A stretch of 64,000 nucleotides of DNA from Spisula solida (taxonomy: Eukaryota > Mollusca > Bivalvia > Venerida > Mactridae): positions 10,176,453-10,240,452 of the forward strand of contig OX365946.1 in assembly GCA_947247005.1 (NCBI GenBank), written 5' to 3'. A program made the translations under genes and the position numbers. The notes beneath the pieces were generated by a model. That model was not told the origin of the DNA and searched no databases. It saw only the letters and a program-made list of their open reading frames with translations. This document shows, in pieces, positions 1 to 13,156 of the stretch (positions are counted from its first letter, which is position 1; each line of letters opens with the position of its first letter).

Positions 1-376
1 ATTTTCCCATAGTTCTATAAATAGATAAAGAACCGGAAGTCACCGTGAGAAAATACGTTTCGTTATTTTCTTGGAGAATAATGATAGGCCCTATTGCCAT
101 TTAAGTCCTAGATTTTCTCTATTTAACTCCAAATACCGATACTTATCTGCATCATGGCAGTTCCATTTTAATATATAATCACACCTGTGTCAAAATGATC
201 TATTTCCGTATCGGATTTTCCGCGAGTATAAAAATAGAATGCTATTTTTAGAACGCACTGGGTTTTTCTGTGTGTAAAATTAGAACTGTCAATGCAGGTA
301 GCGCAAAACTCCATATCGGACTTTGGCGTAGTACAGTATCAGTAAATTTCAAATTTGATGTGAATCTTGAAGGAGA
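1..376 (+). promoter_or_regulatory. Putative promoter and 5' UTR of IAP-1
   Basis: This stretch lies directly upstream of the IAP-1 start codon at 377. A TATA-like TATAAAAATA is at 227-236, and a kappaB-like GGATTTTCC is at 213-221, a few bases before it. Transcription starting about 30 bases after the TATA box would leave a 5' UTR of roughly 110 bases. The arrangement (Rel-type site then TATA) resembles the IAP-3 promoter, but the site here is a weaker half-palindrome. The window begins here, so distal elements are not visible. The calls rest on motif matching only. Confidence 0.4.
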
Positions 377-3300
377 ATGAGCACATACAGTTTCATGCAG
401 CAACATTCAGCTCGCCCTCCACCGGACGCTCTTGGAATAAGCGTGGAAAAACCGAAATATCCCCAGTATGCCGTTTACTCGAAACGGTTTGAGTCGTTTG
501 AGAAGTGGCCGGAATATTTGCCAGTTGGTAAAGAAGAACTAGTCGAAGCTGGATTGACTTATACGGGTGAGTCATACCTTTCATACAATAGTTAAGTTAA
601 TCTTAAGTGATTTTCTTTCATGTCAATTAGAGGAATGTGCTATTAATACGGTAAGTTATTACCTGAAAGAATCAGTTAATATTGAATTAAGGTCAATGTT
701 AGACTAAAATTTTGAGGAAAGGGATCTGTCACATTAATGATTTAATTAGTAATCTTACAGTAGATCTACAGTTAGTGAGTTCACCTAGATTTCTAGCAGT
801 TTACTTTATTGAATTATGGCGAAAAATAAGTTTGATTGAATTTTAATTAGAACATAGACAAGTAATCTATGTCTATGATAAGAATAATTTTACTGTTTGG
901 ACTACATGTATAATTATATTATAATATGTAATTTGTATTACGTACATGTGGCATGTAAGTTGTAGAAAGAATCAAATGCTAGATAATTGTACTGTGACTA
1001 TACACACACATGTACTATGTAGTACATTTTGTACTTATAGTGATCTAGTGATTTAGTAAATTACTGTACTGTTGTTATGTAGAATGTGACAGTTCAGGAA
1101 TATCTTAGTCACACAAGTTAGTGCTTATCATAAATTCTTGAGTAGTACATGTAGATTCATGAATTGACACATAATATCACGGATATCGAATGACAAGTCA
1201 CATATCCTTTGAAAGGAGTTTATTAAAACTGAAATATTCATTAGATTAATATATAATTTTTATTATTGAATATAATTATCTACGTGTAGATCTATACTGG
1301 TAGTTGGACAGGAGAGCATAAACGGATTAAACCACAGATCTTCTTGTCAGAAATTCAACTCAATTACTAGTAATAGTAGTACATGTATGCAGAAGGGGAC
1401 AGAAGCAAATCCGTAGCATTTCATTCGCATATATCATATGGGACATAAACTATGATAAAACCATTAAAGGACATTGGACTGGCATGAGACTCAGCATATG
1501 ATGGAAAGACTATGTTTTATTTTATAGATCTATATGATTGTAGTCGCTGTATTTAATTAAAATAGCAGTGAATCAATTATGTGAAGAAAATACAAGAACA
1601 AGTCTTCCTACAAAATTCCCTGGAAAGTCTAAAGTAACGTAGACCAATTAGTCTGCTGACTTTAGAAATGCATTGGACTGTAAAATGCCATCATGGAAAT
1701 AAGATAAACAATTGATGCTTCAAAATGCATCTAAATTGAGTAAAGAGTTGATGTCTTCAAGTATTTAGTATACCTGTCAACAAAGTAGGACATGCTGCAA
1801 GTAATTCCCATTTTGATTTCATCAGCAGCTGAACTTTAGATCATCATCGAAAAAAACTATCATGGCTAGGTCATTATCATTATGGACACCACTAAGTCCA
1901 CTTGATTACAAAATGGCATTGATCGTGACATGAGCTGAATTTCCTTGTTTTGATTCATCTGAACGAGTATCTAATACAGACATTGTCTTCACCCAGCCGG
2001 CATATAAGTGCCAGACAGGAACAAGTCAACCTGAAGAATTGTTGCACTGCGGATACAAGTAATCAAAATGAAGACCGAGGATGATGGATACCACAGACTT
2101 ATATATAGTTACCGTTACGAAGGATTTGAAGGATGCTGTTAGACCCATCTGGAAGGTTTCTTATTTGAACACTTATGTTGCTAACTTACTATTATAAGCT
2201 ATGCACAGCTCAGAGGACTTCCCTGGAATTAAGGCAAACATGTAGAGAGACTATCAATATCATCAGTATGTTAGGGCTATGAGAGCCTCTCTAAACAAAT
2301 AACTGGTTCGATCCCCGGAGCAAGAGCTGGATCTGTACATGTTTGCCTATTGGATCTACACTTCGGAAAACTTTCTTTGGCAAATCTTTTACACTTTTCA
2401 ACACTTCATTGTAGGCCTAGACTCTAATGTCAGAGCTATTGCCATGGTTGTCCATTTACAAGAGCATGACGGTAATGTATGATGTTCAAAGTTGCTCACA
2501 ATTATGTGACTGATAAAAGAACTCATAGTCGGATCGACTGTATACATGTATAACTATGAACTTTACTTCAATGCCAGGTTTGAATCTGACACTTTTATTG
2601 TTGGAATTGACTTTATAGTCCAGTCAGGGTAAGAATAAAGTGACGCAATGGTGGTGTTCACTGTTATGGTGTTAAATCAACTAAAAATGTTTATACTGAC
2701 AGCTATAAATACATGTATTAATGCTAAACTAACTAACATACTATTTTCGTTCTACCTGTTCAGACAATGGTTGTAATCTTTTGTGTACACATAAACGACT
2801 ACGTCACTCTCACCATATTTTAACTGGACTGTATCTATGACTGTCACTGATAACTGACTGATTTCTGACCTACTAGTAAATATGGACATTGATTTTTTAA
2901 TAGTTTTTGTAAAATGACTATTTTTTCAATTTCAGGCGTGGGTGATAGTTGTCGATGTTATCATTGTGGTGGGGGATTAAGGAACTGGGAACAGGGAGAT
3001 AATCCAATGATAGAACACGCTAAATGGTATCCTAAATGTCCACATCTTCTCTTGGTTAAAGGACAACGTTTTATTGATAAAGTGAGAAATGGTGAAAATC
3101 TCGAGGAAGATGGCGTCTCTCTGGTATGTACTCTAGACATGTATTTGTTACAATATTTCATTATGTATAAATTGAATTATCTACTGTTGTGACAGTAGAA
3201 TATAGTTTAACACTTATACCTGGGTCACCAATCACCGAATGATGTCCGTGTATCCCACTGTGTGGCCAATGTCTAGGCATCATGTGGATGCCAGCCAATG

Positions 3301-5581
3301 AGTAGCAATGAATATTTTAAAGGAGACATAAAATTACCCCGGCCGTCTCCCTGATGCTTTACAATGCCCCAACGTTCGGCCAATGTCTGTCTAGCCTGAA
3401 GTACGATGGTATGGGATCTGTGACCCAGGTATCATTAAGGTCACTTGTGAAATAAGTTGTGCAATTCAATTTTTAAAGGCGACCTTAGATGTTTTACATC
3501 AATGGTTCTCGTGTTATTTCATGTATTATAAGATTTACTGCTTATGTTTACAGAATGTTGCAGACTCCATTCAGGGGATAGATTATCTGGACATGCCTGC
3601 TTGTTTGAGTTGCATTGAGATGGGGTATTCTAAAGACATGGTCCAGCAAGCTGTTCAAATCTTTATCTCAACAAACAGTAAGTAAATACATGTAGTAGTC
3701 TAGATTCTTTGACTTCTAAAAGATGACAGGGAAGGCCGCACTCAACTTAACCAGCCGAGCACAGAAAACATTAGAAACACACTAGGCACAATGCCCAACT
3801 GAACCAACCAAACACTAAGTTATCTCACAGATTATTTTGTAATAGTGGCCTTTCTTCCCAGGTGGTTGTTATAGTGCTATACAAAAAATTCATATAATTA
3901 GTAATACTGGGAATTTGTTGAATTTGGTATTTTGATGAACTTGATTGATAGAGGAACCTTGTCTTCTGTATTATTTTACTGACATCAGTAACACTGTAAC
4001 CTGACTAATGGGCAGGGGTTCCATTTGACCATTGACACTTACATATAAGCTCCTATTGTTTGTTTGCTTGTTTGTTCCTCTTAGGAGACTGTTAAAATGC
4101 ATATTCATTAATTTTATTCCTGATAGATAGACCAATGTTCTCCAACTCTGAGGGAAGCCCGTAGTGAAACCTTTGTATAGGGACATTTTATCCTGTATAT
4201 GTCCACCTGTTTAACACATAGTAAATGTATATTTTGTTTACAGAACACTCCGATTTTAAAGGTGCTGATATCTGTCAGATATTGTTTGATCTAGAGGAAA
4301 ATCCTGAGGATGACACAGTGGAAGCTGATGGTGAAATACTTGAAGCAACACCTGGTAAGATACTGCTATAATTGTACGATACAACCTCTGTACAGCAACA
4401 TCCTTCAGGAGCTGCAAATATTGGTCATTGTTTAGAGGTTGTTCCTCTTTCACTACAGAGATTAAATTTATAGCAAATATCAGCTACATATAATTTATAC
4501 TATAGTATATTTCACATGATGACCACCTCAAGATCACCTCAAAATAAAGACCACAGTGTTCACTGGGCTGATGTTTGTTTGTAACCTCAATAATAAGACC
4601 AACTCAATAATGAGACCAGTTTTTAAGACACCCAATAATGAATGGTGGTCTTATTATTGATGCTTTACTATATATTTTTATTTATTCACTTAAAGGAGCT
4701 ACGTCACGAAATAGTCACAAGTGTCTGGTACTGCCAGTAAAATAAGACATTGAATCATAACTGGGAAACCAAATTCTAGTTACATGTATTAAGGTTAGAA
4801 TCAATCTCAATTGGTGAAGATATTTATAGTTCTAATCCAGATGAATTGGCTTTTGGGAAACACAGTATTTATGATATTACCCTACATACAGTCTGACCTG
4901 TTCTAAGCATTCAGTCTATGAATACATTAAATCTGGCAGGTGGCTTTTTATGCCCCCCCCCCCCCCCCCCATATATATATATGGTATATTGCTTTGCCTG
5001 TGTTGGTCGGCCGGTAGACCAAATGGTTTCCCTTCAATAACTATAGAACGCTTAGCACTAGGATCTTCAAACTTTACATGGAGGTTAGTCAGCAACAGTA
5101 GATGACCCCTATTGATTTTGAGGTCAAAGGTCAAGGTCGCTGTGACTAATTGACTCGAATGGGGGCATACATATTTTTCAAACATCTCTTGTTAATGCAG
5201 GTGTCACCGTGTGTTTAATATTTTTCAATATTATTGGCTATTTTAGAATAGACAGGTGGTTGCTTAATGCAGATGGCACAAGTTTGACAGTTTGTGAACA
5301 TCATTGAAATATTAGCTGTAACATTTTCATGATTCAATCATTATATTCCTGTTTATATTTTCATTTAAGAAAATTTGAATATCCTTAAAGAAGAAAATGA
5401 ACGTTTGAAGGAAACAACATTGTGTAAAGTTTGTGTCGATAAGCGAGCAGACGTCATCTTCCTACCATGTGGTCACATGATCTGTTGTCCTCAATGTGCG
5501 CCTGCCATGTTTAAATGTCCAATCTGCAGGAAATCCATCAATGGACAAATCAAAGCGTTCTTTGCCGTGAGCTCACGATGA
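377..5581 (+). CDS. IAP-1: BIR-UBA-RING inhibitor of apoptosis (BIRC family), 5 exons, 274 aa
   Basis: Exons: 377-566, 2936-3123, 3554-3677, 4244-4354, 5370-5581; all introns are GT-AG and phases agree (1,0,1,1), giving 825 coding bases and 274 residues. Exon 1 holds the BIR N-terminal half (about residues 12-63). Exon 2 completes it with the zinc ligands C-x2-C-x16-H-x6-C (CYHC...EH...KC). Exon 3 encodes a UBA-like bundle with the MGY loop (CIEMGYSKDMVQQAV). Exon 5 encodes a C3HC4 RING (CKVC, FLPCGH, CPQC, CPIC) and the hydrophobic tail IKAFFAV that IAP RINGs use to dimerise. By family knowledge such proteins bind caspases or IAP-binding motifs through the BIR and ubiquitinate targets through the RING. 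The ATG at 377 is the first one in frame with the BIR. Intron 1 (2.4 kb) shows nothing recognisable; introns 2-4 contain small repeats. It is close to vertebrate BIRC7/BIRC2-type proteins but has a single BIR. Confidence 0.92.
3218..3431. mobile_element. MITE in IAP-1 intron 2 (TIR CCTGGGTCAC, TA target)
   Basis: The terminal inverted repeat CCTGGGTCAC begins at about 3220 and its complement GTGACCCAGG ends at about 3429, with TA on each side. That fits a roughly 210-bp non-autonomous element of Tc1/mariner type. It has no coding capacity. It sits between exons 2 and 3 and does not touch the splice sites. Confidence 0.5.
3736..3822. repeat. Dispersed repeat in IAP-1 intron 3 (copy at 13438)
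   Basis: The segment starting CACTCAACTTAACCAGCCGA recurs at 13438-13530 with the same order of words (CCAGCCGAG, GCCCAACTGAACCAACC). It is an interspersed repeat of unknown class with two copies in this window. Confidence 0.5.
4500..4680. mobile_element. Possible MITE with imperfect inverted ends in IAP-1 intron 4
   Basis: The left end (ATAGTATATTTCACATGATGACCACC, split here as ATAGTATATTTCACATG then ATGACCACC) is roughly mirrored by GGTGGTCTTATTATTG then ATGCTTTACTATAT at the right end. A small palindromic element is the simplest reading. Boundaries are approximate. Confidence 0.3.
4947..5190. repeat. Interspersed repeat with poly-C/AT microsatellite, IAP-1 intron 4
   Basis: It begins with a run of about 20 C followed by (AT)n. 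The body includes AGGTCAAAGGTCAAGGTCGC, and it ends near GGGGGCATACATATTTTTCA. Similar GGGGCATA ends and AGGTCAAGG words occur in other repeats of this window (for example 41323-41593), so it is probably a member of the same broad group of non-coding elements. It carries no gene. Confidence 0.4.
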
Positions 5582-8500
5582 TTAACTGACGCAATGTTAC
5601 GTTTGCGTTCACATCATCTCCGATCATTGTCGATCATTGTCGCTCTCAACTGAGAGCACCTAGTTGATATTGCTTGTACTCTTCAATCACACAAGGGAGG
5701 TTGGAAACAAATGTTTATTCTGTTGGAATAATGCATTTTTTATGGGTCACACATTTTACCAAAATCGACCTATTTATCAGAATCAATGCATACAAACATG
5801 TTTGAATGTTCATGACGTATCAGATATGTTTTGCTGGCGTATAATCAATCTGCCACTTCCTGACGTAGTACAAGCAATATTGATAAAGAGCGCTGAATGC
5901 AAAAACTGTCGTAACTCAATTAGTATAAAGAATCGAGTCACTAGTTAGTACAGTGTTGCATTTAGCGCTCAACATGTTGTAAGCCTATCATGCTTTAAGT
6001 GATTTCTATGTATCATGGATGTTCATTTGAGGTCATCATTCATGATGTAAACTTCAGCCATTTATTTCATGTAGAAAAAACATGGCTCTAATTTTCAACG
6101 ACTCTTGCAGAATTCATTGTAGATATTGTAGTAGGTTTTGGCACAAGTATTTGGAACCAAACCAATACTGAGAACCTCATAATGTTCATAACCATTTAAA
6201 ATACACCATTACTATAACCTTCATCAAAACTCATCAAAAGTCAACAAAAAATACATTTAGTTTAAAAGTGTAGAAACCAATGATTTAACTTTGAACCATT
6301 TTCCAGAATGGTCATAATTGTTGTTAAGTCTAAAATTAACCTAGATTTCGTATGATCTGCTCTAGAACTGTTTCCATTGATCTCGTAAAAACTAGGAAAT
6401 GTTTCGGGAAATAGCTTCGGTCTTTTAAAAGCCTAGCTTTATCATTGACAGGCTTTATTCCTGTTTTCCTATATACATGACAATGAATGTATACTGCAGT
6501 TTCTGATATATAATGTATATAATATACACAATTATCATGTATTGATACAACAAAGGGGTATAACTACTATTATACGATATTGTATTATGATAGTATACAT
6601 TGTAGCAGAAAATGATAAGAAATTTGTGGTAATGGAAGCATTGGAAACATAACAAAGTTTCTGTACAATGTAATTACCTGCCATATCTTTCAGTGAATAT
6701 TACAGTATACATGTACATGTATATTCATAATTTAATACGAGTACATGTACATAGTTCATTATTACATTGTATATAGCATCAGGTCAAACTATTGGGGGAA
6801 GTGTTTGTCTAGTCAAACTATGCTCAATTTTTTATACTTAAATACTTTTTATATATCTGTATGCTTAACTTAGTAATATTTGCCTTTTCTAAGCCCTCAA
6901 CCACCAATAATTATTTTAATTGAAAAATGCTGACTTGACAAATAATGAGAATTCCTCACTATTTGAAGTGCTATAACAGAAGCAAAAATCACTTTATGAG
7001 TTCATGCCATTTAACAAACAGATTTGGTATATGATAGTGTGACTGTGGGTTCCTATTATACATGTATTACTGGATCAATTAGCTCCACACTCCCTACTCC
7101 AGTAGGTATCAATATGTCCAGATAAACCCTGCAAGGTTGTTGTTACAATGTTGCAATCATGCAAGTCTCCTAGTCTGGATGCCCAATGGGTCCAAAATGG
7201 AGCACATGCACGTCGCCAGTGTATAAATGAACAAGCAACCTGTTTAAATCAAGTACCTGTACCTGTAACAATGCGAATACCCTTATCACATCCAGACTTC
7301 ATTAAACATTTGATCAATCATCATAAATTGTCTTCCTCCACTGCATTCATCATTTAATGCCACGTTTATCTAGGAAAAATGACACACCATTGATGTATGA
7401 GAACCATAGAATTACTCCATAGTAAGAACTCCTTGATTCATGGTATCTCAATCATCAGTTCTGGCTATTTCATCGTATTTAGGGAAGGGTTAGCCCCTAA
7501 CCCTCATTGCTTGTCTGTACTGAAGTTATCTGTGATAGTTTTGTTGATCTGAGTTTGTATATGTCAGTTTTGTATATCCATTTAACTTACTCCCCTGTAG
7601 TTGTACGAAGCTCCCTTGAGGTGGACACCATGGCAACTATGATCTGACTCATGTATGCACTGTAGAAAGCCACTAAATAATTACAAGCACTTGGCTCAAA
7701 CAGGTTGGGTGGTTTTTGGTTTCTTTCCTCTTTGTAAATAAAAGATGAAACTGGAATACATTTTCCAGGCGGTGCCCCGTAACCCATTATTAAGCTCAGT
7801 ATGAGCTGTGTAAATGATGGGATGTTAAATGCAAGTCTTTCAAGCATACTTGTACATAATGTATGTGATGTTAAATGCAAGTCTTTCAAACACACTTGTA
7901 CATAATGTACATATTAACTCAACGCAAGTATGTCCTATCTTACACACTTTAATTAGATTGCAGGAATACAGTTCACATACATTGTATTACTCACACACGA
8001 CGTAACACCAAATTATACACAAAGAGTGCATTTACATTCACAATCACTATTTGTCTTCACTCACATGTTACAGAATGCTGTAACTCGCATAATTGATTTA
8101 GAAAAAAATACAGTAAATCACTAAACCATACATGTTTTCTAAATCATGGCACTTTATCAAGTAATGTACTTGACATTCATGTACTTGGTACATAACATAA
8201 TTTGAGTTCAAACAAAATAAAGTAAATAAGGTAAAAAACTAATTAATGGAAACTTCAAGATATGAAGAATGAAAGTTTATACACTTTTATTGCTTATGAA
8301 TGACCAGTTGACTGATTTAGTTTTGAATATTTGATTACATACACTACATGCATGCGTGTATTTAAAGTATAGTACATGTATTGCATATGTGCTGCATATG
8401 TAATACATGTACAATAAGTGTATATAATGTTTTTATTTTGATATAACAGTTAGATTAGTTTTGTAGTAAGGGTGTAATGCTGCTATTTATAATGATATTT

Positions 8501-9679
8501 AGTTTATAGCTTCATGTACGAGGGCCTTTCAAACATTACTTATTTCAAAGATAAATAGTATACTAGTACTGCGCTTCGCATTTAACAATGATTAAAATAA
8601 TCAGCTTAAATCATACATTTTACATTTAAAATAATTTTTTCGGTACATTTCATGATAAAGCAATCATCTTAGTTAATTAACTTTAAATAATTTAAACCAG
8701 ATATAACTGGGAGCTTAAGGCAGGGTAAAATATATATAACAACAAATCAGCATGTTAAGGCCACTAGAGTTTGCATTCTTGTTTGTTGTTTTCATTTTAC
8801 TTATAAAACTTCATTCTATTGCTTAAGTAAAAGTCTTAACTAATTGATATAACATTTAATAAAAAAATGCTTCACACTTTGTTTCAATGTGATATTTTTT
8901 CGAACGCGGAGTTACAATTACAGCTTGTTCTTGAAACTTAAGAAGGGGCTACCAATAGGTGGGTCTATACTAGGGAGGGGTTAGTTTCATGTGTGGCGGG
9001 GTTAGTTCTTTGGTGGGATTAGGGTCCAGGCAACTTGCAAGGATGCAAATCTAGTTCTTATACTGGCCTTGCATGATAAAATAAGTAATTTAGCAAACGA
9101 TGATATCATATAAATATTGTAATGTATTATGTTCTTGTAGAGCCATTTTAAATTCAATTTAAAAAAATATGTTCGTTAAAAATAAAATATAAAAAACATA
9201 TATTGTCTTGTATACATTTGTATTGTTTTTGTATTATGTTAATCTGATTGGATTCTTGATCCCCAGCATATTCTTCAGCTTGAATAATATTATCAGTTGG
9301 ATGAATAAGGAGTTTGAGCAAAGACTATCTATAGTCTCTGGTTTGATGACTTAACTAACCACTGATGTACGGGGGTGATCTGGTGGTAGATGGAACAGCT
9401 TCATAACAACAGTATATCGCCCAAAGGAAAACTATCATCAGTTTGCACCTACATGTATAATGGGATTCGAACATATACTGACACATCATTCCGATGATTC
9501 CTGGATTTACCATTATTTATCAAGCAAAGTTTCATGTTGTGTTTGACGGAGAATGCCCACACACAAATGTACCTAAGGTACCCGCATTCAACTTGATTCA
9601 ACCAGATTTCTTGGATGAGCTGATAATTTATAACAACACGGTCGGACCATACACTTGTACTATTGTAGTTTTATTGGCC
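5582..9679. other. Intergenic, no gene recognised
   Basis: About 4 kb of AT-rich DNA downstream of IAP-1. The open frames here are short and show no family motif. The only structures seen are a 45-bp tandem duplication at about 7815-7905 (GATGTTAAATGCAAGTCTTT twice) and several ACATGTA-rich stretches. The IAP-1 3' UTR and polyadenylation site should lie in the first part, but no decisive signal was found. Confidence 0.5.
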
Positions 9680-9823
9680 TATCAAAAGGGCATAATTACA
9701 CGGCAGCTAAACACCATAGATTAGTATTCCTCACATTTCTAGATTAGTATTCCTCACATTTCTGGAGAAGTATAATCTATATAGTGCGCAGCTACCGTGT
9801 AATTATGTATTTTTGACAGATCA
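9680..9823. repeat. Foldback palindrome
   Basis: CATAATTACACGGCAGCT at about 9691 is mirrored at about 9795-9812 as AGCTACCGTGTAATTATG, with further pairing on both sides (ATAGATTA near the centre, TCAAAA at the ends). The centre includes a 22-bp direct repeat (TAGATTAGTATTCCTCACAT twice). It is probably a small palindromic MITE remnant. Confidence 0.45.
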
Positions 9824-10404
9824 AATTCACAGACAATGCTACTTTACAATACATGAAATGCATTACCCATATTCGCCAACCTAAGACCTTGCTCGCATAA
9901 CGAATACCACCAGTAGTCCAAGAGCTGAGGGCCATTTATTTACAATTCTTGTCCAAATCTATAATTGGTATGAATTGAGAGCATATTGTGTCCAGTTTAT
10001 GAAAATCCATTTCTTACAAAAATCTGCTGTCACAACGCTGAGAAATCCAAGATGGCCACCAAGATGGCTGCCAATTTTTAAAATTTCACCCCTGTGACAT
10101 AATATACATATTATAAGTACCAATTCTGTCTTATAACATGTTTTAAGTGTTATTTTCATAGGAAACATGTTGAAATACACAAATCAAGCTCAAATCATGA
10201 TGTTTTTATATTGAATATTTGAAAATCATGCTTTTCTGACGAAAAATCCCACACTTTTGCTTAGGGTGAGTGCGCTTGTAGTATTCCCAGAAAATAACGA
10301 GACAACATTTTATTACAAACTAAACTGATTTGCACGTAGGAAAGATCAATTAATACACATGTAAAATTATATTGCAATGACATAAAAACTTTTAGCGATA
10401 TTGG

Positions 10405-12420
10405 GCTTTGAATGAGGTGAGGCGTTTTAAAGTCTGTGAGTGTATTTTGGGCTCTATGAGGTATACCAACCATTGTCAGGCTCTGTATTTGTGCCTGTGT
10501 GAAGTGATAACAGCCTTTTCTGGCTCTCTGAGATACACAATCGAGTGCAGCCTCTATGTATTACTGGCTGTCTGGGGTTCCTACATGTATCACTACCGGG
10601 TAGAGCCATTTCTGGCTATCCTAGGCTATCCTACATGTAGGTACCTACCACAGCCGGATACAGACATGTCTGGTTTTCCGATGCACTTACTTCAGCCATT
10701 TCTGGGTTTCCTAGGTACCTTCTACAGCCGTATACAGCCATTCCTGGGTTTCTGAGATACCGACCACAGCAGGATATAGCCATATCTGGGTTTCTGAGGT
10801 ACCAACTACAGCATGAAACAGCCATATCTGGGTTTCTGAGGTACCGACCACAGCAGGATACAGCCATTCCTGGGTTTCTGAGATACCGACCACAGCAGGA
10901 TACAGCCATATCTGGGTTTCTGAGGTACCAACTACAGCATGAAACAGCCATATCTGGGTTTCTGAGGTACCAACTACAGCATGAAACAGCCATATCTGGG
11001 TTTCTGAGGTACCAACTACAGCATGAAACAGCCATATCTGGGTTTCTGAGGTACCTACCACAGCATGAAACAGCCATATTTGGGTTTCTGAGGTACCTAA
11101 CACAGCACGAAACAGCCATATCTAGGTTTCTGAGGTACCTACCATGGCGTATACAGCCATATCTGGGTTTCTAAGGTACCTACCACAGTCGGATATAGTC
11201 ATATCTGGGTTTCTGAGATACCTACCACAGTCGGATACAGCCATATCTGGGTTTCTGAGGTACCTACCACAGCATGAAACAGCCATATCTAGGTTTCTGA
11301 GGTTCCCCCACAGTCGTATACAGCCATATCTGGGTTTCTGAGGTACCTACCACAGTCGTATACAGCCATATCTGGGTTTCTGAAGTATCTACCATAGTCA
11401 TATACAGCCATTTCTGGGTTTCTGAGGTACCTAGCACAGCCGTAAACAGCCATATCTAGGTTTCTGAGGTACCTTAGCACAGCCGTATACATCCATTTCT
11501 TGGTTTCTGAGATACCTACCACAGCAGGATATAGCCATATCTGGGTTTCTGAGGTACCTACCACAGCATGAAACAGCCATATCTGGGTTTCTGAGGTACC
11601 TACCACAGTCGGATACAGCCATTTATGGTTCTCTTAGGTACCAACTACAGTCGTATATAGCCATATCTAGGATTCTGATGTACCTATCACAGCCGTATAC
11701 AGCTATATCTGGTTTTCTGAGGTACCTACCACAGCAGGATATAGCCATATCTAAGTTTCTGAGGTACCTACCACCGTCGGATACATCCATATCTGGGTTT
11801 CTAAGGTACCTACCACAGCAGGATATAGCCATATCTTGGTTTCTGAGGTACCAACCACAGCATGAAACAGCCATATCTGGATTTCTGAGGTACCTACCAC
11901 AGCCGTATACAGCAATTTCTAGGTTTCTGAGATACCTACCACAGCAGGATATAGCCATATCTGGGTTTCTGAGGTACCTACCACAGCAGGATATAGCCAT
12001 ATCTAGGTTTCTGAGGTACCTACAACCGTCGGATACATCCATATCTGGGTTTCTGAGGTACCTACCACAGTCAGATACATGTACAGCCATATCTGGGTTT
12101 CTGAGGTACCTACCACAGCCGTTTACAACCATATCTGGATTTCTGAGGAACCTAACATAGTCGGATACACCTATATCTGGGTTTCTGGGGTACCAACAAG
12201 TCGGATACAGCCATGTCTGTGTTTTAAGGTACCTACCACAGCTGGATATAGCCATTTCTGGCTCTCTTGTGTATCTATCACTGGCAGAAACATCGTTTTC
12301 TTGCTCTCTGGTGCACATACCACTGCCGGGTTCATTCAGTTCTGGTTCTATGATGTACTTACCAATGCTAGATACAGCCCTGTTTGGCTCTATAATGTAC
12401 CTTGCATTGCTGGGCAGTGA
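10405..12420. repeat. 42-bp minisatellite array, about 45 units
   Basis: Tandem units of 42 bp with the consensus words GGGTTTCTGAGGTACC, TACCACAGC and ATACAGCCATATCT run from about 10405 to 12420. They are degenerate at both edges and near-identical in the middle (10740-12130). Because 42 is a multiple of three and the units have few stops, long frames stay open on both strands. They read as 14-residue repeats such as ISGFLRYLPQSDTA on + and AVSCCGRYLRNPDM on -. Several overlapping frames are open at once, no promoter or splice structure is visible, and no known domain is recognised. The frames are therefore best treated as by-products of the array, not as genes. Confidence 0.9.
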
Positions 12421-12663
12421 GCATTTGTGTCCGTTTCGATAAGTTTTGTTTGGTCAGAATTCGTTAGACGTCAGCTTAAAGCACATGTCATTGTTCACTG
12501 TATAAAATCAGGCGGATGCGGGCCTAGGGCAACTTTTTATTGATATGACGTTATAAATATTGACATATCTATATGGTGAAACGACCGAAAATGCCTTAAA
12601 TGTAGCATATTATAAAGGTTAAACTAGTTCTGGTTAACATAACTTAAATGGTTATATAGAGGA

Positions 12664-12826
12664 TATTACATGAGTGTCTTTCCATATTGAATTTATTAAA
12701 CGAGTGGAATAAAATAATAAATTGCGAGGCTCTGCCGAGCATTTTATCGATTTTTTCAACGAGTTTAATAAATTAAATGTGGAAAGTCACAAATGTAATG
12801 TTCTTTTTATCGCATGTTAGCCTTTT
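12664..12826. mobile_element. Palindromic MITE-like repeat
   Basis: An inverted repeat pairs ATTACATGAGTGTCTTTCCA with the region ending at about 12826, and AATTTATTAAACGAGT with ACTCGT-like and TTTAATAAATTAAAT words near 12765. The total is about 160 bp with a GC-richer centre (GCGAGGCTCTGCCGAGC, itself a small hairpin). It has no coding capacity. Confidence 0.45.
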
Positions 12827-13011
12827 CCGGCCGAAACATAAAATAGCTACTTATTTTTCACTATAATAAACGCGCAATTTTGACGACGTCGCCTATCCTT
12901 TGAATGGCGTCGCGTGATAGCTTTATTACACTAGTGTATTATCAAAAAATAAATAATGGCTTTATTACGCTACCGCGACGTCAAACATGTGATAAAGATT
13001 TATACTGACTT

Positions 13012-13156
13012 GTCGACCTTTCCACAGGTAACTGTATCATTAGATTGAAAAAATATTTTTTTTGGAAAGTTTATAAAATCATACGAATATATAATAATTT
13101 TGCAAAAAAATGTTTTATTCTTAATCAATGATACAGTTACCTGTGGAAAGGTTGAC
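13012..13156. repeat. Strong inverted repeat, 30-bp arms
   Basis: Arms 13012-13041 and 13127-13156 are complementary over 30 bases with one mismatch (core CTTTCCACAGGTAACTGTAT). They enclose an 85-bp AT-rich loop. This is likely a recent foldback element or MITE. No target duplication is clear at the borders. Confidence 0.6.

Noticed and set aside
9494..9724. Frame with FHVVFDGE reminiscent of a retroelement pol segment
   Set aside because: Only one short motif matches, and no neighbouring integrase or RT blocks were found.
10631..12318. Long minus-strand frames read as a Cys-rich repetitive protein
   Set aside because: They arise from a 42-bp tandem array; several frames on both strands are open at once and there is no promoter, signal peptide or splice context.
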